Shown here: in pieces, positions 16,827 through 24,268 of the stretch | How positions within the stretch are numbered: the stretch's first letter is position 1 | How the letters are laid out: each line of letters begins with the position of its first letter | Source of the DNA: Nocardiopsis sp. FR4 | Lineage (GTDB): Bacteria > Actinomycetota > Actinomycetes > Streptosporangiales > Streptosporangiaceae | Assembly: GCF_009830945.1 (NCBI RefSeq) | Contig: NZ_VWVV01000019.1 | Location: 1 to 64,000, forward strand | DNA: 64,000 nt | Direction of reading: 5' to 3' | The notes under the pieces: model-generated | Databases searched by the model: none | What the model was told of the DNA's origin: nothing | The model's input: only the letters and a program-made list of their open reading frames with translations | Made by a program: the position numbers and the translations under genes

Positions 16827-17498
16827 ATGACCGATGGAGGCATTGGCACGCTCCTGGTGGACGACCTGCTCGTCCTGGCCACCACCCCCGCTTCGGGCGG
16901 GTCGCCACCTCCCTCAGCTACGACACCGCCCTGGTCGGCTCGGTGCTCACCGAGATGGTCCTCACCGGAACCGTGCGCTTGGAGGGAAAGCTGGTGCTGC
17001 CGGGGACGGCACCGGCGCCCTCCCCCGCGCACGAGGTGTTCGCGGCCGGGATCCGGGAGCAGCCGCGACGGCGCGGCCCCGCGTGGTGGCTGGCCCGCTC
17101 CCGGGACCCGCGGAGGCTCCGGCGGGTGTGCGAGGAGGCGGTCGGACGCGGTGCGGTGCGGCACTCCAGCATCCCCGGCACCCTGGACCTGTACACGGTC
17201 GACCCGCGGCGGCGCGCGGTGCTCGTCGAACACCTGGGCGCGGTCCCACCGGCCGGGGCCCGCTCCGCGGCGCTGTTGGCGCCGTGCCACGGAGCGGGCC
17301 TGGGGCACCTGGTCGCCTCCGGCCTCACGGCACGGGAGCGGACCGTGCGGATTCGGCAGTTGCTGGAGGACACCCCCATGTCCGTGGAGGCGGACGTGCG
17401 TACGGTCGTCCGCTGGGGGCTGGTGGGCCGGTCGGCCCTGGCCGAACCTCACGGCCGAGGGTTTCCTCGCCTTCTTGTCGGGCCTGTGGTTCAGCTGA
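16827..17498 (+). pseudogene. GPP34 (GOLPH3-like) family protein, frameshifted
   Basis: GPP34 proteins start with a LL-x-D-(D/E)-LLLLA motif; here GIGTLLVDDLLVLATTP is at 16836-16889. The frame then shifts: RFGRVATSLSYDTALVGSVLTEM and the rest of the GPP34 domain are in the next frame up to about 17440. One extra C in the CCCCC run at 16885-16889 would repair this break. The 3' end is also uncertain: the domain frame has no stop until 17572, inside the convergent CGNR gene, while the first frame ends at 17498. The actinobacterial GPP34 family is of unknown function (yeast/human relatives bind PI4P at the Golgi). Confidence 0.65.
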
Positions 17499-17511
17499 GG
17501 GGCCCGGCCGC

Positions 17512-18081
17512 CTACGCCGGGGTCTTCCCGGGCGCGTGCTCCTGTCGGGCGGCCTGCCTGCGAGCTCGGTAGGCCGCGGCCTTGACCCGGTTGCCGCACC
17601 CCTCCATGCCGCACCACGTACGGCGTGCGCCGCGGGAGCGGTCCAGGTACAGGCGGGTACAGCCCGCACGAGCGCACTCCTTCACACACGCGTGGCGGTC
17701 GGCGAGCACGACGATGCCGCTGCGTGCGACGTGGGCCAGCGCGGAGCGCAGGTCTCCCGATCGGCGCAGACCCGTGTCGCTGAGCTCGACCTTGGGCGGT
17801 GGTCCGGCGGCGACTCGGTTGACGAGGTCCAGGCTGGTCGGCGTGAAGCGACGGTTCCGCACGCGGTCGAGCGCCAGCTGGTAGAGCGCCTCGCGCAGCC
17901 GCACCGCGGCGGCGAGGGCCGGGGCGTCGGCGCTCACCTGGTCGGGAAGCTCGTCGCATTCCAGGACCCACCGCTCAAGGTCGGCTGGGGCGGCCAGGAG
18001 GTCGACGGGCCTGTCCCGGCGGGACTGCACGGTGCCGACCAGGTCCAGGGCTGGGTTTCCACTCACGAACGCGAACCTCAC
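17512..18081 (-). CDS. CGNR zinc-finger (ABATE-domain) transcriptional regulator
   Basis: A 189-residue protein. Residues 1-140 are the ABATE/ginI-like helical domain (FVSGNPALDLVGTVQ at the start is typical); the C-terminus is the CGNR zinc finger: C-x4-C in CARAGC, a basic linker, then C-x3-C in CGMEGCGNR, followed by a basic tail for DNA binding. These are one-component regulators. GTG at 18081 gives the canonical start; longer frames lack homology. It is divergent from the HAD hydrolase at 18188, and a strong palindrome lies between them, with a second imperfect copy overlapping this gene's start codon, indicating autoregulation. Confidence 0.85.
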   Translation of the reverse strand: MRFAFVSGNPALDLVGTVQSRRDRPVDLLAAPADLERWVLECDELPDQVSADAPALAAAVRLREALYQLALDRVRNRRFTPTSLDLVNRVAAGPPPKVELSDTGLRRSGDLRSALAHVARSGIVVLADRHACVKECARAGCTRLYLDRSRGARRTWCGMEGCGNRVKAAAYRARRQAARQEHAPGKTPA

Positions 18082-18103
18082 GTCACCATCTTGACGGGTG
18101 ACG
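18081..18103. promoter_or_regulatory. Imperfect operator copy over the CGNR start codon
   Basis: CGTCACC-n9-GGTGACG: the outer 7 bp of each arm are perfectly complementary and match the outer arms of the palindrome at 18121. It includes the GTG start codon, so a bound repressor would block transcription start or elongation of the regulator gene. Confidence 0.5.
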
Positions 18104-18120
18104 CGGGGCTCGGCAAAGAT

Positions 18121-18143
18121 CGTCACCAGTTGAACTGGTGACG
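18121..18143. promoter_or_regulatory. Perfect 23-bp palindrome, probable CGNR-regulator operator
   Basis: Arms CGTCACCAGTT and AACTGGTGACG are fully complementary around a single central G. It lies midway between the CGNR gene and the HAD hydrolase, starts exactly 40 bp (about four helical turns) from the related site at 18081, and does not look like a terminator because both genes are transcribed away from it. Confidence 0.7.
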
Positions 18144-18187
18144 CGATCGGGTCGTGACGAGACCGGCCGCCGTGGACGGGAGGGCTG

Positions 18188-18874
18188 ATGAGTGGGGTGG
18201 GTGGCATCGAGGCCGTGGTCCTTGACGTCCTCGGAACGATGGTCGATGAGCCGGGCGGGCTACGGGAGGCCGTACGCGAGGCGGTACCCGCGTGTGACGA
18301 GGCCTCTGTCGAGCGGCTGCTCACCGTGTGGCGGGGGCATGTCGAGCACGAGCAGCGACGTGTCGGGGAGGGGCTCCGGGAGTACGCCAACAGCGAGGTC
18401 CTTGACCGTGAGGCGGCCCGACGCGTGGCTGACCGTGCCGGGGTCACCGACCCGGAGGCCGTTGAGCGCCTGGCCACCGCGGGACAGCGCCTGGAACCCT
18501 GGGCGGACTCCCAGTACGGACTCATGCGTCTGGCTCAACGGTTTCCCGTGCTGGGGCTCTCCAACGCCAGCCGCACGGCTCTGGTTCGGCTCAGCGCTCA
18601 CGCCGGACTGCGCTGGCACCACGCCCTGTCGGCCGAGGAAGCCCAGGCCTACAAACCCGCGGAGCGGGTCTACCGGCTCGCGGTCAAGGCGGCGGGATGC
18701 GCACCCGAGCGCATGTTGATGGTCGCCGCCCACGCCTGGGACCTGCGCGGAGCCCAGGCGCTGGGTATGCGCACCGCCTACGTCGAGCGCCCCGGCGGGG
18801 ATCCTCCGAAGAGGACCGACACCTTCGACGCGAGTTCAGCCAGCCTGGACGCGTTGGCCGCCGCACTGGAGTGA
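18188..18874 (+). CDS. HAD-family hydrolase (haloacid dehalogenase type II-like)
   Basis: A 228-residue HAD-superfamily enzyme. Motif I is LDVLGT (nucleophile Asp13), motif II LSNAS near residue 125, the lysine of motif III is in YKPAERVY near 157, and motif IV is in HAWDLRGAQ near 182. The cap domain (residues 20-105) is the small helical type of L-2-haloacid dehalogenases. Activity could be dehalogenation or phosphate-ester hydrolysis. It is divergent from the CGNR regulator and, with the palindrome in front of it, is the likely target. ATG at 18188 follows GGGAGGG. Confidence 0.82.
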   Translation: MSGVGGIEAVVLDVLGTMVDEPGGLREAVREAVPACDEASVERLLTVWRGHVEHEQRRVGEGLREYANSEVLDREAARRVADRAGVTDPEAVERLATAGQRLEPWADSQYGLMRLAQRFPVLGLSNASRTALVRLSAHAGLRWHHALSAEEAQAYKPAERVYRLAVKAAGCAPERMLMVAAHAWDLRGAQALGMRTAYVERPGGDPPKRTDTFDASSASLDALAAALE

Positions 18875-18878
18875 GGCG

Positions 18879-18926
18879 GGACGGTGTAGCGCACGAGTGG
18901 CTCCCCCGGCGACCCGTGCGCCGTCC
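18879..18926. terminator. Imperfect hairpin between convergent genes
   Basis: GGACG-(GTGTA)-GCGCACG at 18879-18895 pairs with CGTGCGC-CGTCC at 18915-18926, with a 5-nt bulge and a 19-nt loop. Lies between the HAD stop and the end of the TipAL-type gene. Confidence 0.4.
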
Positions 18927-18966
18927 GGGTCCTGACTCCCCGGATCGGGCTGCTCGCCCCGGCCGC

Positions 18967-19728
18967 CTACGCCTCCTGGCGGGCGGCGTTGGCGGCGAAG
19001 GCCTCGCGCAGGAAGACGCTCAGGCCCTCGGCGTGGGCGTCGATGGTCGCGGTGAAGCGCTCGTCGTCCACGTACATCCGCCCCAGGCACCGGTGGATGT
19101 CGGTGCCGCAGTCGTAGAACCAGCGGGTGATGTGCGCGCGGTGCCGCTCGGCCAGGTCCATGGCGGCGGTGCTGTCGGGAGCCGCCCCCTCCTCCATGGC
19201 CCGGGCCAGGTCCCGGTAGATCTGCTCGGCCTCGGCGTTGATCCGCTCCCAGTCGGCCTTGGTGTAGGCGGCCGTCCTGCGCTGGGACGGGGCGTAGGCC
19301 TCGGTGCGGCCCCAGCGCTGGCGGACCTCCTCGGCGTACTCGTCCGGGTCGTGGTCGCCGAAGAGCTCGAGGCGTTCGGCGGCGGTGAGGTTCAGACGCA
19401 TGGTGTCGGCCTCCATCAGCCGTTCCAGGGCCTGCGCCATCTCGCGCAGGCGTGCGATGCGTGCGGTCACCAGTCGGTGCTGACGGGTCAGGTGGGCGCG
19501 GGTGTCGGTGGCGGGGTCGTCGAGCAGCGCGGCGATCTGGTCCAGCCCGAACCCCAGTTCCCGGTAGGTCAGGATCTGGCGGAGCCGTTCGAGGTCGGCG
19601 TCGCTGTAGCTGCGGTAGCCCGCGCGGGTGCGCCCGGCCGGAACGAGCAGTCCGATCCGGTCGTAGTGGTGCAGGGTGCGCACGGTCTGCCCGCTGAGCC
19701 GGGCGACCTCACCGACGGTGTGTCCCAT
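18967..19728 (-). CDS. MerR-family regulator of the TipAL type
   Basis: A 253-residue regulator. Residues 1-70 are the MerR winged helix (YTVGEVARLSG-type start, VRTLHHYDRIGLLVP, GYRSYSDADLERLRQI), residues 75-110 the dimerisation coiled coil, and 115-245 the TipAS antibiotic-recognition domain (WGRTEAY, FYDCGTDIHRCLGRMYV, DERFTATID). TipAS domains bind thiopeptides and other macrocyclic compounds; the Cys in FYDC occupies the region where TipAL from Streptomyces is covalently modified by thiostrepton. Expected to activate its own promoter on ligand binding; a textbook MerR-type promoter lies upstream. No transporter is adjacent. Confidence 0.9.
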   Translation of the reverse strand: MGHTVGEVARLSGQTVRTLHHYDRIGLLVPAGRTRAGYRSYSDADLERLRQILTYRELGFGLDQIAALLDDPATDTRAHLTRQHRLVTARIARLREMAQALERLMEADTMRLNLTAAERLELFGDHDPDEYAEEVRQRWGRTEAYAPSQRRTAAYTKADWERINAEAEQIYRDLARAMEEGAAPDSTAAMDLAERHRAHITRWFYDCGTDIHRCLGRMYVDDERFTATIDAHAEGLSVFLREAFAANAARQEA

Positions 19729-19764
19729 CTGCGGTGTGTCCTCACTGGTGGTGACGTGCGCACG

Positions 19765-19795
19765 ACGCTAGGGGCTGACGCCGCGTCAGGGTCAA
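19765..19795 (-). promoter_or_regulatory. MerR-type promoter with 19-bp spacer and internal operator
   Basis: Read leftwards: TTGACC (-35, 19795-19790), 19-bp spacer, TAGCGT (-10, 19770-19765). The spacer holds CTGACGC-G-GCGTCAG (19789-19775), a perfect 7-bp inverted repeat. An over-long 19-bp spacer with a palindrome between the boxes is the hallmark of MerR-family activated promoters. The start codon of the TipAL-type gene is 36 nt downstream. Confidence 0.75.
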
Positions 19796-19836
19796 CGTGT
19801 TTTCCGGCTGGCCGGGCGCGGTCTCCCCCATTTGCT

Positions 19837-19850
19837 TTACTGGCCGGTAA
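19837..19850. promoter_or_regulatory. Near-palindrome before the thioesterase gene
   Basis: TTACTGGCCGGTAA: a 14-bp inverted repeat with one mismatched pair, ending 9 nt before the thioesterase start. Its size and position suit a repressor site or core promoter element; the regulator is unknown. Confidence 0.35.
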
Positions 19851-19859
19851 CATCGGCTC

Positions 19860-20672
19860 ATGAGTCTTGACCACACCGCCGAGGGCTTCCAGTTCGACCG
19901 GGACACCCGGGTCGAGAAGCGGGCCGACGGCGAGTTCGCAGCCACCCTCACCGACGCCTGGACCACCTTCACCTCCCACCCCAACGGCGGCTACGTGTTG
20001 GGCGCGGCACTCAACGCGCTGCGCCAGAACCTGAGCCAGCCCGATCCGCTGGCCGTCTCGGCGTTCTTCCTGCGCCCCGCCGCCCCCGGTGAGGCCACCG
20101 TGCGCACCGAGGTCGTCCGCGAGGGGCGGCGCACCGCCACCGGGCAGGCCGTCCTGGAGCAGGGCGGCAAGGAGATCGTGCGGGCCACCGCCACCTACGG
20201 CGACCTGACCCCCGACCCGGCGGCGCGCGTGCTGGTCCTGGACGAGCCCCCGCGCCTGCCCGCCCCCGAGGACTGCCCCGTTCCGGCCGAGTTCGACAGC
20301 CCCCGAGGGCTGGGCATCGCGCACAGCGTCGAGTACCGCTACCCCCAGCGGCCGGGCTGGCTGGACGGTAAGAAGGACGGCCGCCCCCACGCCGAGTTCT
20401 GGATGCGCTTCGCCGACGGCCGCGAGGCCGACACGCACTCCCTGGCCTCCATGGTGGACTTCGCTCCCCCGGCGGTGCTGGAGATCGGCGAGTTCACCAC
20501 CATCACCGTGGAACTGAGCGTGCACGTGCGCGCCCGGCCCGCCCCGGGGTGGCTGGCCTGCCGGGTGTTCACCAAGCACGTCTCCGGTGGCCTGCACGAG
20601 GAGGACATGGAGATCTGGGACGCCACGGGCACCCTGGTGGCCCAGTGCCGCCAGCTGGCCATGCTGCTCTGA
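19860..20672 (+). CDS. Acyl-CoA thioesterase-like double-hotdog protein
   Basis: A 270-residue protein of the TesB-like thioesterase family with two hotdog folds. The first half has the long-helix element HPNGGYVLGAALNALRQ (residues 40-56) and SAFFLRPAAPGEATVRTEV; the second half has EFWMRFADGREAD, the Asp-containing SLASMVDFAPPAVL (near 200) and TITVELSVHVRARP. In TesB proteins an Asp, a Gln/Thr pair and helix dipoles make the active site; D in SMVDF is the likely one. Probable role: hydrolysis of medium- or long-chain acyl-CoA. No clear ribosome site; an inverted repeat lies immediately upstream. Confidence 0.8.
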   Translation: MSLDHTAEGFQFDRDTRVEKRADGEFAATLTDAWTTFTSHPNGGYVLGAALNALRQNLSQPDPLAVSAFFLRPAAPGEATVRTEVVREGRRTATGQAVLEQGGKEIVRATATYGDLTPDPAARVLVLDEPPRLPAPEDCPVPAEFDSPRGLGIAHSVEYRYPQRPGWLDGKKDGRPHAEFWMRFADGREADTHSLASMVDFAPPAVLEIGEFTTITVELSVHVRARPAPGWLACRVFTKHVSGGLHEEDMEIWDATGTLVAQCRQLAMLL

Positions 20673-20675
20673 ACA

Positions 20676-20710
20676 CCCCGTGCGGGGGCGGGCCCCGCCC
20701 CCGCACGGGG
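20676..20710. terminator. Bidirectional terminator, 17-bp perfect stem
   Basis: The arms 20676-20692 and 20694-20710 are perfectly complementary (CCCCGTGC...GCACGGGG outer ends) around a single C. It is 4 nt after the thioesterase stop and 8 nt before the end of the convergent phosphoesterase gene. Confidence 0.8.
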
Positions 20711-20717
20711 GGCGTGC

Positions 20718-21461
20718 TCAGACCACCGCGCGAAAGTGCGTGGTCAGGCGGTGGTCCTCCCCCAGCACGTGGAAGGCCACCCCCGGCGGCTGGTCACGGT
20801 TGGCGGCCGGCTCGCCCTCCCAGGGCATGCGCAGGGTCCAGGTGACCCCGGGGGCCAGCAGCAGGGGCCGTCCGGCGAAGGTGGTGGCGCCGCCGGTGTG
20901 GGCGTGTCCGACCAGGATGCCCGCCACCCGCGGGTGGGCCCGCAGCAGCCCGGCCAGGTCGTCGGCGTTGTCCAGGCGCATGGAGTCGGGCAGCGGGTGG
21001 TGCACCCGCACGGGCGGGTGGTGCAGGGCCAGCAGGGCGGGCATGTGGGCGGGCAGGTCGCTCAGGGTGTCGTTGATCCACACCAGGGTGGCCGGGTCCA
21101 GGTGGCCGCCGTCCTGTCCCGGAACCGTGGAGTCGCAGGCCAGCACGGCCGCGCCGCCCACCTCGCGCACCCGGTTGAGCGGTTCCTTGGCGGGCCGCTC
21201 GCCCAACAGGAGCGCGCGCATCGCCCCGCGGTCGTCGTGGTTGCCGGGGCACAGCAGCACCGGGAAGGGCAGGTCCAGCAGGCGGGCCGCCTCCCGGTAC
21301 TCCTCGTCGGCGGCGTGCTCGGCGATGTCCCCGGAGACCAGCAGCGCGTCCGGCGCCTGGGGAAGGGTGCGCAGGTAGTCCAGGGTGCGCGCCGCGCGCT
21401 CGCTGGCGCGCGCCGTTCCGTCCAGGTGCAGGTCGCTGACGTGGGCGAGCAGAAGCGTCAT
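20718..21461 (-). CDS. Metallophosphoesterase (CpdA/Icc-like)
   Basis: A 247-residue calcineurin-like phosphoesterase with all five metal motifs: D10-L-H12 (HVSDLHLD), GD in SGDIAEH, GNHD, a His in LALHHPP, and GHAH in VGHAHTGG. This is the layout of bacterial 3',5'-cyclic-nucleotide phosphodiesterases and related cytosolic phosphoesterases; no signal peptide. ATG at 21461. The 262-nt region upstream holds a 42-bp palindrome described separately. Confidence 0.88.
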   Translation of the reverse strand: MTLLLAHVSDLHLDGTARASERAARTLDYLRTLPQAPDALLVSGDIAEHAADEEYREAARLLDLPFPVLLCPGNHDDRGAMRALLLGERPAKEPLNRVREVGGAAVLACDSTVPGQDGGHLDPATLVWINDTLSDLPAHMPALLALHHPPVRVHHPLPDSMRLDNADDLAGLLRAHPRVAGILVGHAHTGGATTFAGRPLLLAPGVTWTLRMPWEGEPAANRDQPPGVAFHVLGEDHRLTTHFRAVV

Positions 21462-21528
21462 GGGCGTCCTTCGCGGTCGTGAATGTGTTCACGGTCCCGA
21501 GGCGTTCGGCGGCGGTCACGGGCCTCGT

Positions 21529-21570
21529 GCGGCGGTCACGGGCCGCCCCGGGGCGGCCCGTGACCGCCGC
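21529..21570. repeat. 42-bp perfect palindrome with a nearby direct copy
   Basis: Arms 21529-21549 and 21550-21570 are perfectly complementary with no spacer. Each arm contains GGCGGTCACGGGCC; a third, direct copy of this 14-mer lies at 21511-21524, exactly 20 bp before the one at 21531. The block is in the 5' region of the phosphoesterase gene, not at a gene end, so it is not an obvious terminator. Confidence 0.8.
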
Positions 21571-21676
21571 CTCCTCCTCGGATAGCCGCAGACTAAACCG
21601 CGCTTTCGGGGCCGAGCAGGAGGGGACGACGGCCGCCAGCGGCCCGTGGAGCCGGGCGCGGAGCGGGCCGAAGACG

Positions 21677-21715
21677 GCGGGTGGGTCCCTCCCAGCCGGG
21701 GAGGGACCCACCCGC
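21677..21715 (-). terminator. Terminator hairpin, 17-bp perfect stem
   Basis: 21677-21693 pairs perfectly with 21699-21715 around the loop AGCCG. It begins 8 nt past the stop of the leftward gene ending at 21724 and is the expected terminator of the ECF/DUF1579 unit. Confidence 0.8.
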
Positions 21716-21723
21716 GCTGGTTC

Positions 21724-22167
21724 TCAGGCGACCCGGATCATGCTGGAGTCGTAGCCGCCTCCGCCCAGGTAGGACCACGCGCCGGTCACGCTGTCGCCGT
21801 CGGCGCTGAACTCGCCCCGGTAGAAGGCGGGCGAGCCCTTCTCCCCCGCCCAGATGGTGAGGGTGCGGTCCCGCAGTTCGTAGACGTAGTCGAAGGTGTT
21901 GCCCTGGTTGTCGTAGAAGCGCGACCTCAGGTCCTCACCGGGACGCTCGGCGCCGAAGGGCCGCTCGCGGCCGATGACCTCCATCCCCACGATGTCGTGG
22001 CCGTCCTGATGGAGCCGGACGTCCTGGATGAGGAAGAAGGAGCCCTCCATCCAGCGGAAGGCGACGGTGCCCTCGGCACCGCCGCTGACCTTCCAGGTGC
22101 CGACCAGGCGGTCCAGGGCGCTCAGGGCCTCGTCGGTGTGCGCGGTGCGCTGCGCGTACTCGGTCAC
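21724..22167 (-). CDS. DUF1579-like / lipocalin-type small protein
   Basis: A 147-residue soluble protein: a short helix (EALSALDRLVGTWKVSG) followed by eight or so beta-strands ending DSVTGAWSYLGGGGYDSSMIRV. The L-x-G-T-W opening and F-x-x-D-G-D-x-x-x-G-x-W closing are typical of calycin-like THAP4/DUF1579 proteins. Ligand unknown. GTG at 22167 is favoured by AAAGAGG 6 nt upstream. It follows the ECF sigma gene by 142 nt on the same strand and may be one of its targets. Confidence 0.7.
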   Translation of the reverse strand: MTEYAQRTAHTDEALSALDRLVGTWKVSGGAEGTVAFRWMEGSFFLIQDVRLHQDGHDIVGMEVIGRERPFGAERPGEDLRSRFYDNQGNTFDYVYELRDRTLTIWAGEKGSPAFYRGEFSADGDSVTGAWSYLGGGGYDSSMIRVA

Positions 22168-22309
22168 GGTCTGCCTCTTTCGGGTTCCGGGGCGGCGGCA
22201 CGGCGCCGCCACCCGCTGACACCCCTATGACCGGAGCGGAACGGAAAAGGAATCGGTCGGCGGAGGAGGGAGTTCCGGTTGCGGAGCCGGGCCGCCGGGG
22301 AACGCCGTG

Positions 22310-23311
22310 TCAGAGGGTCGGCGCCAGGCCGAAGGCGGGGAGCAGCTCGGGACCGAACGTGGTGATCTCCGCGATCAGCCCCTCCTCGACGCGCAGCACG
22401 TCGATGTTGACCGCCGTGTGGACCGCCTCCCCCGGGCCGCGTACGTAGTTGGCCGCGCCGGGCTGGCGGTTGGCGTCCAGGGGGGCCGTGATCCAGTCGC
22501 CCCAGGCCTGATCACCGGAGAGCACCGGGCGCCACATGTCCAGGATGGCCGAGCGCCCGTCGTAGACCAGCGACGCCGGGGGCATGGTCTGGCGCGCGTC
22601 CTCGCGCAGCAGGGCGGCCAGCGCGTCGAGGTCGGCGCGCTGGGAGGCCTCGACGTAGCGCCGCAGGACGGCGCGCTCCTCCCGGCTGGGCGCGGTGGCC
22701 GCGCCCCAGGCGGCCCGGCGTTCGGGCAGGACGCGGCGCAGCGTGCCCCGGGCCCGTTGCAGGGCGCTCTTGAGGGCCGGGACCGACATCTCCAGTGCGC
22801 GCGATGCCTCGGGGGCGGGCCAGCCCAGGACGTCGCGCAGGATGAGGGCGGCGCGCTGGCGGGGCGGCAGGTGCTGGATGGCGGCCAGGAAGGCCAGTTC
22901 CACGGTCTCCCGGGCGATGGCCGCCGACTCCGGGCCCTCCTCGGCCGGGGCCGCCCGGTCCAGGACCTCGTCCGGGCAGGGCTGGAGCCAGGGGACCTCG
23001 GCGAAGGCGGAGGCGCCCGGCGCCTGCGGGGAGGGGACACGGCGCGAGGCCAGCGCGTCCAGGCAGGTGTTGGTCGCGATCCGGTACAGCCAGGCCCGGA
23101 CGGTGGAGCGCCCCTCGAAGGTGTCCCGGTGGCGCCACGCCCTGAGCAGGGTCTCCTGTACCAGGTCCTCGGCCTCGGTGAAGGAGCCGGTCATCCGGTA
23201 GCAGTGCACCCGCAGTTCGTGCCGGTGGCGTTCGGCCAGCGCGGTGAAAGAACCCTCGTCTCCCACGCCTGCGGGCTCGCGGTCGCCTTCCCATCCCGTG
23301 CCTGCGCCCAC
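22310..23311 (-). CDS. ECF sigma factor with C-terminal SnoaL-like domain
   Basis: A 333-residue sigma-70 family factor. Region 2 is near residues 25-95 (AEDLVQETLLRAWRHRDTF, WLYRIATNTCLDAL), region 4 near 140-195 (LPPRQRAALILRDVLGWPAPEASRAL), and residues 205-325 form an NTF2/SnoaL-like domain (EERAVLRRYVEASQRADLDALAALL). This layout matches the SigJ/ECF41-like and TIGR02960 groups, where the fused domain replaces a separate anti-sigma factor. Start is GTG at 23311; an internal start closer to GSFTALAERH is possible. The adjacent downstream gene is a small calycin-like protein. Confidence 0.88.
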   Translation of the reverse strand: MGAGTGWEGDREPAGVGDEGSFTALAERHRHELRVHCYRMTGSFTEAEDLVQETLLRAWRHRDTFEGRSTVRAWLYRIATNTCLDALASRRVPSPQAPGASAFAEVPWLQPCPDEVLDRAAPAEEGPESAAIARETVELAFLAAIQHLPPRQRAALILRDVLGWPAPEASRALEMSVPALKSALQRARGTLRRVLPERRAAWGAATAPSREERAVLRRYVEASQRADLDALAALLREDARQTMPPASLVYDGRSAILDMWRPVLSGDQAWGDWITAPLDANRQPGAANYVRGPGEAVHTAVNIDVLRVEEGLIAEITTFGPELLPAFGLAPTL

Positions 23312-23383
23312 CGTAGTCTCCCCGTTCCGTGCCGTCGGCCCGAGCGTAGGGCGCGGCGGCGACGTTCCGCGGGGCGGGCGGGC

Positions 23384-24268
23384 TCAGCGGGAGGCGGCGC
23401 GCGCCCGGAGCCTGCGGGCGGCGCGGCCGCGCCGGAGCACGCCGTGGCGGGGCGCGAACAGGTAGGCCAGGGCGAACGCCCCGGCCTGGGTGAGCACGAT
23501 GGCGCCGCCGGTGGACACGTTCAGGTGGAAGCTGGTGAAGACCCCCGCCACCGCGGCGGCCACCGCCACGGCCGCCGAGATGCCCAGCATCCGCTCGAAG
23601 CGGTCGGTGAGCAGGTAGGCGGTCGCGCCGGGGATGATGACCATGGCCACCACGAGGATGATGCCCACCGCCTGCAGCGCCACCACCACGGTCACCGCGA
23701 GCAGCCCCAGCAGCAGGGTCTCCAGCAGGCGCGGGTTGATGCCCAGGGCGTGGGCGTGGACCGGGTCGAAGGCGTACAGGGTCAGGTCGCGGTGTTTGTA
23801 CCAGACCACCGCCAGGACCACCGCGGCCAGCAGCAGGACCTGCCAGATGTCGGCGTCGGAGACGCCGAGCACGTTGCCGAAGAGGATGTGGCCCAGGTCG
23901 GTCTGGCTGGGTACGCGGGAGACCAGGACCAGGCCCAGGGCGAACATGGCGGTGAAGACCACGCCGATGACGGCGTCCTCCTTGACCCGGGAGGTGCGGT
24001 TGACCGCGCCGATCAGGGCGACCGAGCCGGCGCCGAAGACCAGGGCGCCCAGAGCGAAGGGCAGGCCGAACACGTAGGAGAGCACCACGCCTGGCAGGAC
24101 GGCGTGGGAGACGGCGTCGCCCATGAGCGACCAGCCCACCAGGGTCATCCAGCAGGAGAGCACGGCGCACACCACCCCGGCGGCCACGCTGACCAGCAGG
24201 GCGCGCTGGACGAACTCGAAGCCCAGGGGCACCGTGAACCACGCCGCGACCGCGGTCAGGGCGTCCAT
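23384..24268 (-). CDS. Metal ABC transporter permease (Mn/Zn/Fe type)
   Basis: A 294-residue ABC-3 family permease with about eight to nine membrane helices. Diagnostic family segments include WSLMGDAVSHAVLPGVVLSY, KEDAVIGVVFTAMFALGLVL, and ALQAVGIILVVAMVIIPGATAYLLT. It forms the channel of a high-affinity metal importer with the ATPase and binding protein encoded just upstream. The ATG lies inside the 3' end of the ATPase gene (13-nt overlap), so the three genes form one translationally coupled operon. The C-terminal tail is Arg-rich and cytosolic. Confidence 0.9.
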   Translation of the reverse strand: MDALTAVAAWFTVPLGFEFVQRALLVSVAAGVVCAVLSCWMTLVGWSLMGDAVSHAVLPGVVLSYVFGLPFALGALVFGAGSVALIGAVNRTSRVKEDAVIGVVFTAMFALGLVLVSRVPSQTDLGHILFGNVLGVSDADIWQVLLLAAVVLAVVWYKHRDLTLYAFDPVHAHALGINPRLLETLLLGLLAVTVVVALQAVGIILVVAMVIIPGATAYLLTDRFERMLGISAAVAVAAAVAGVFTSFHLNVSTGGAIVLTQAGAFALAYLFAPRHGVLRRGRAARRLRARAASR

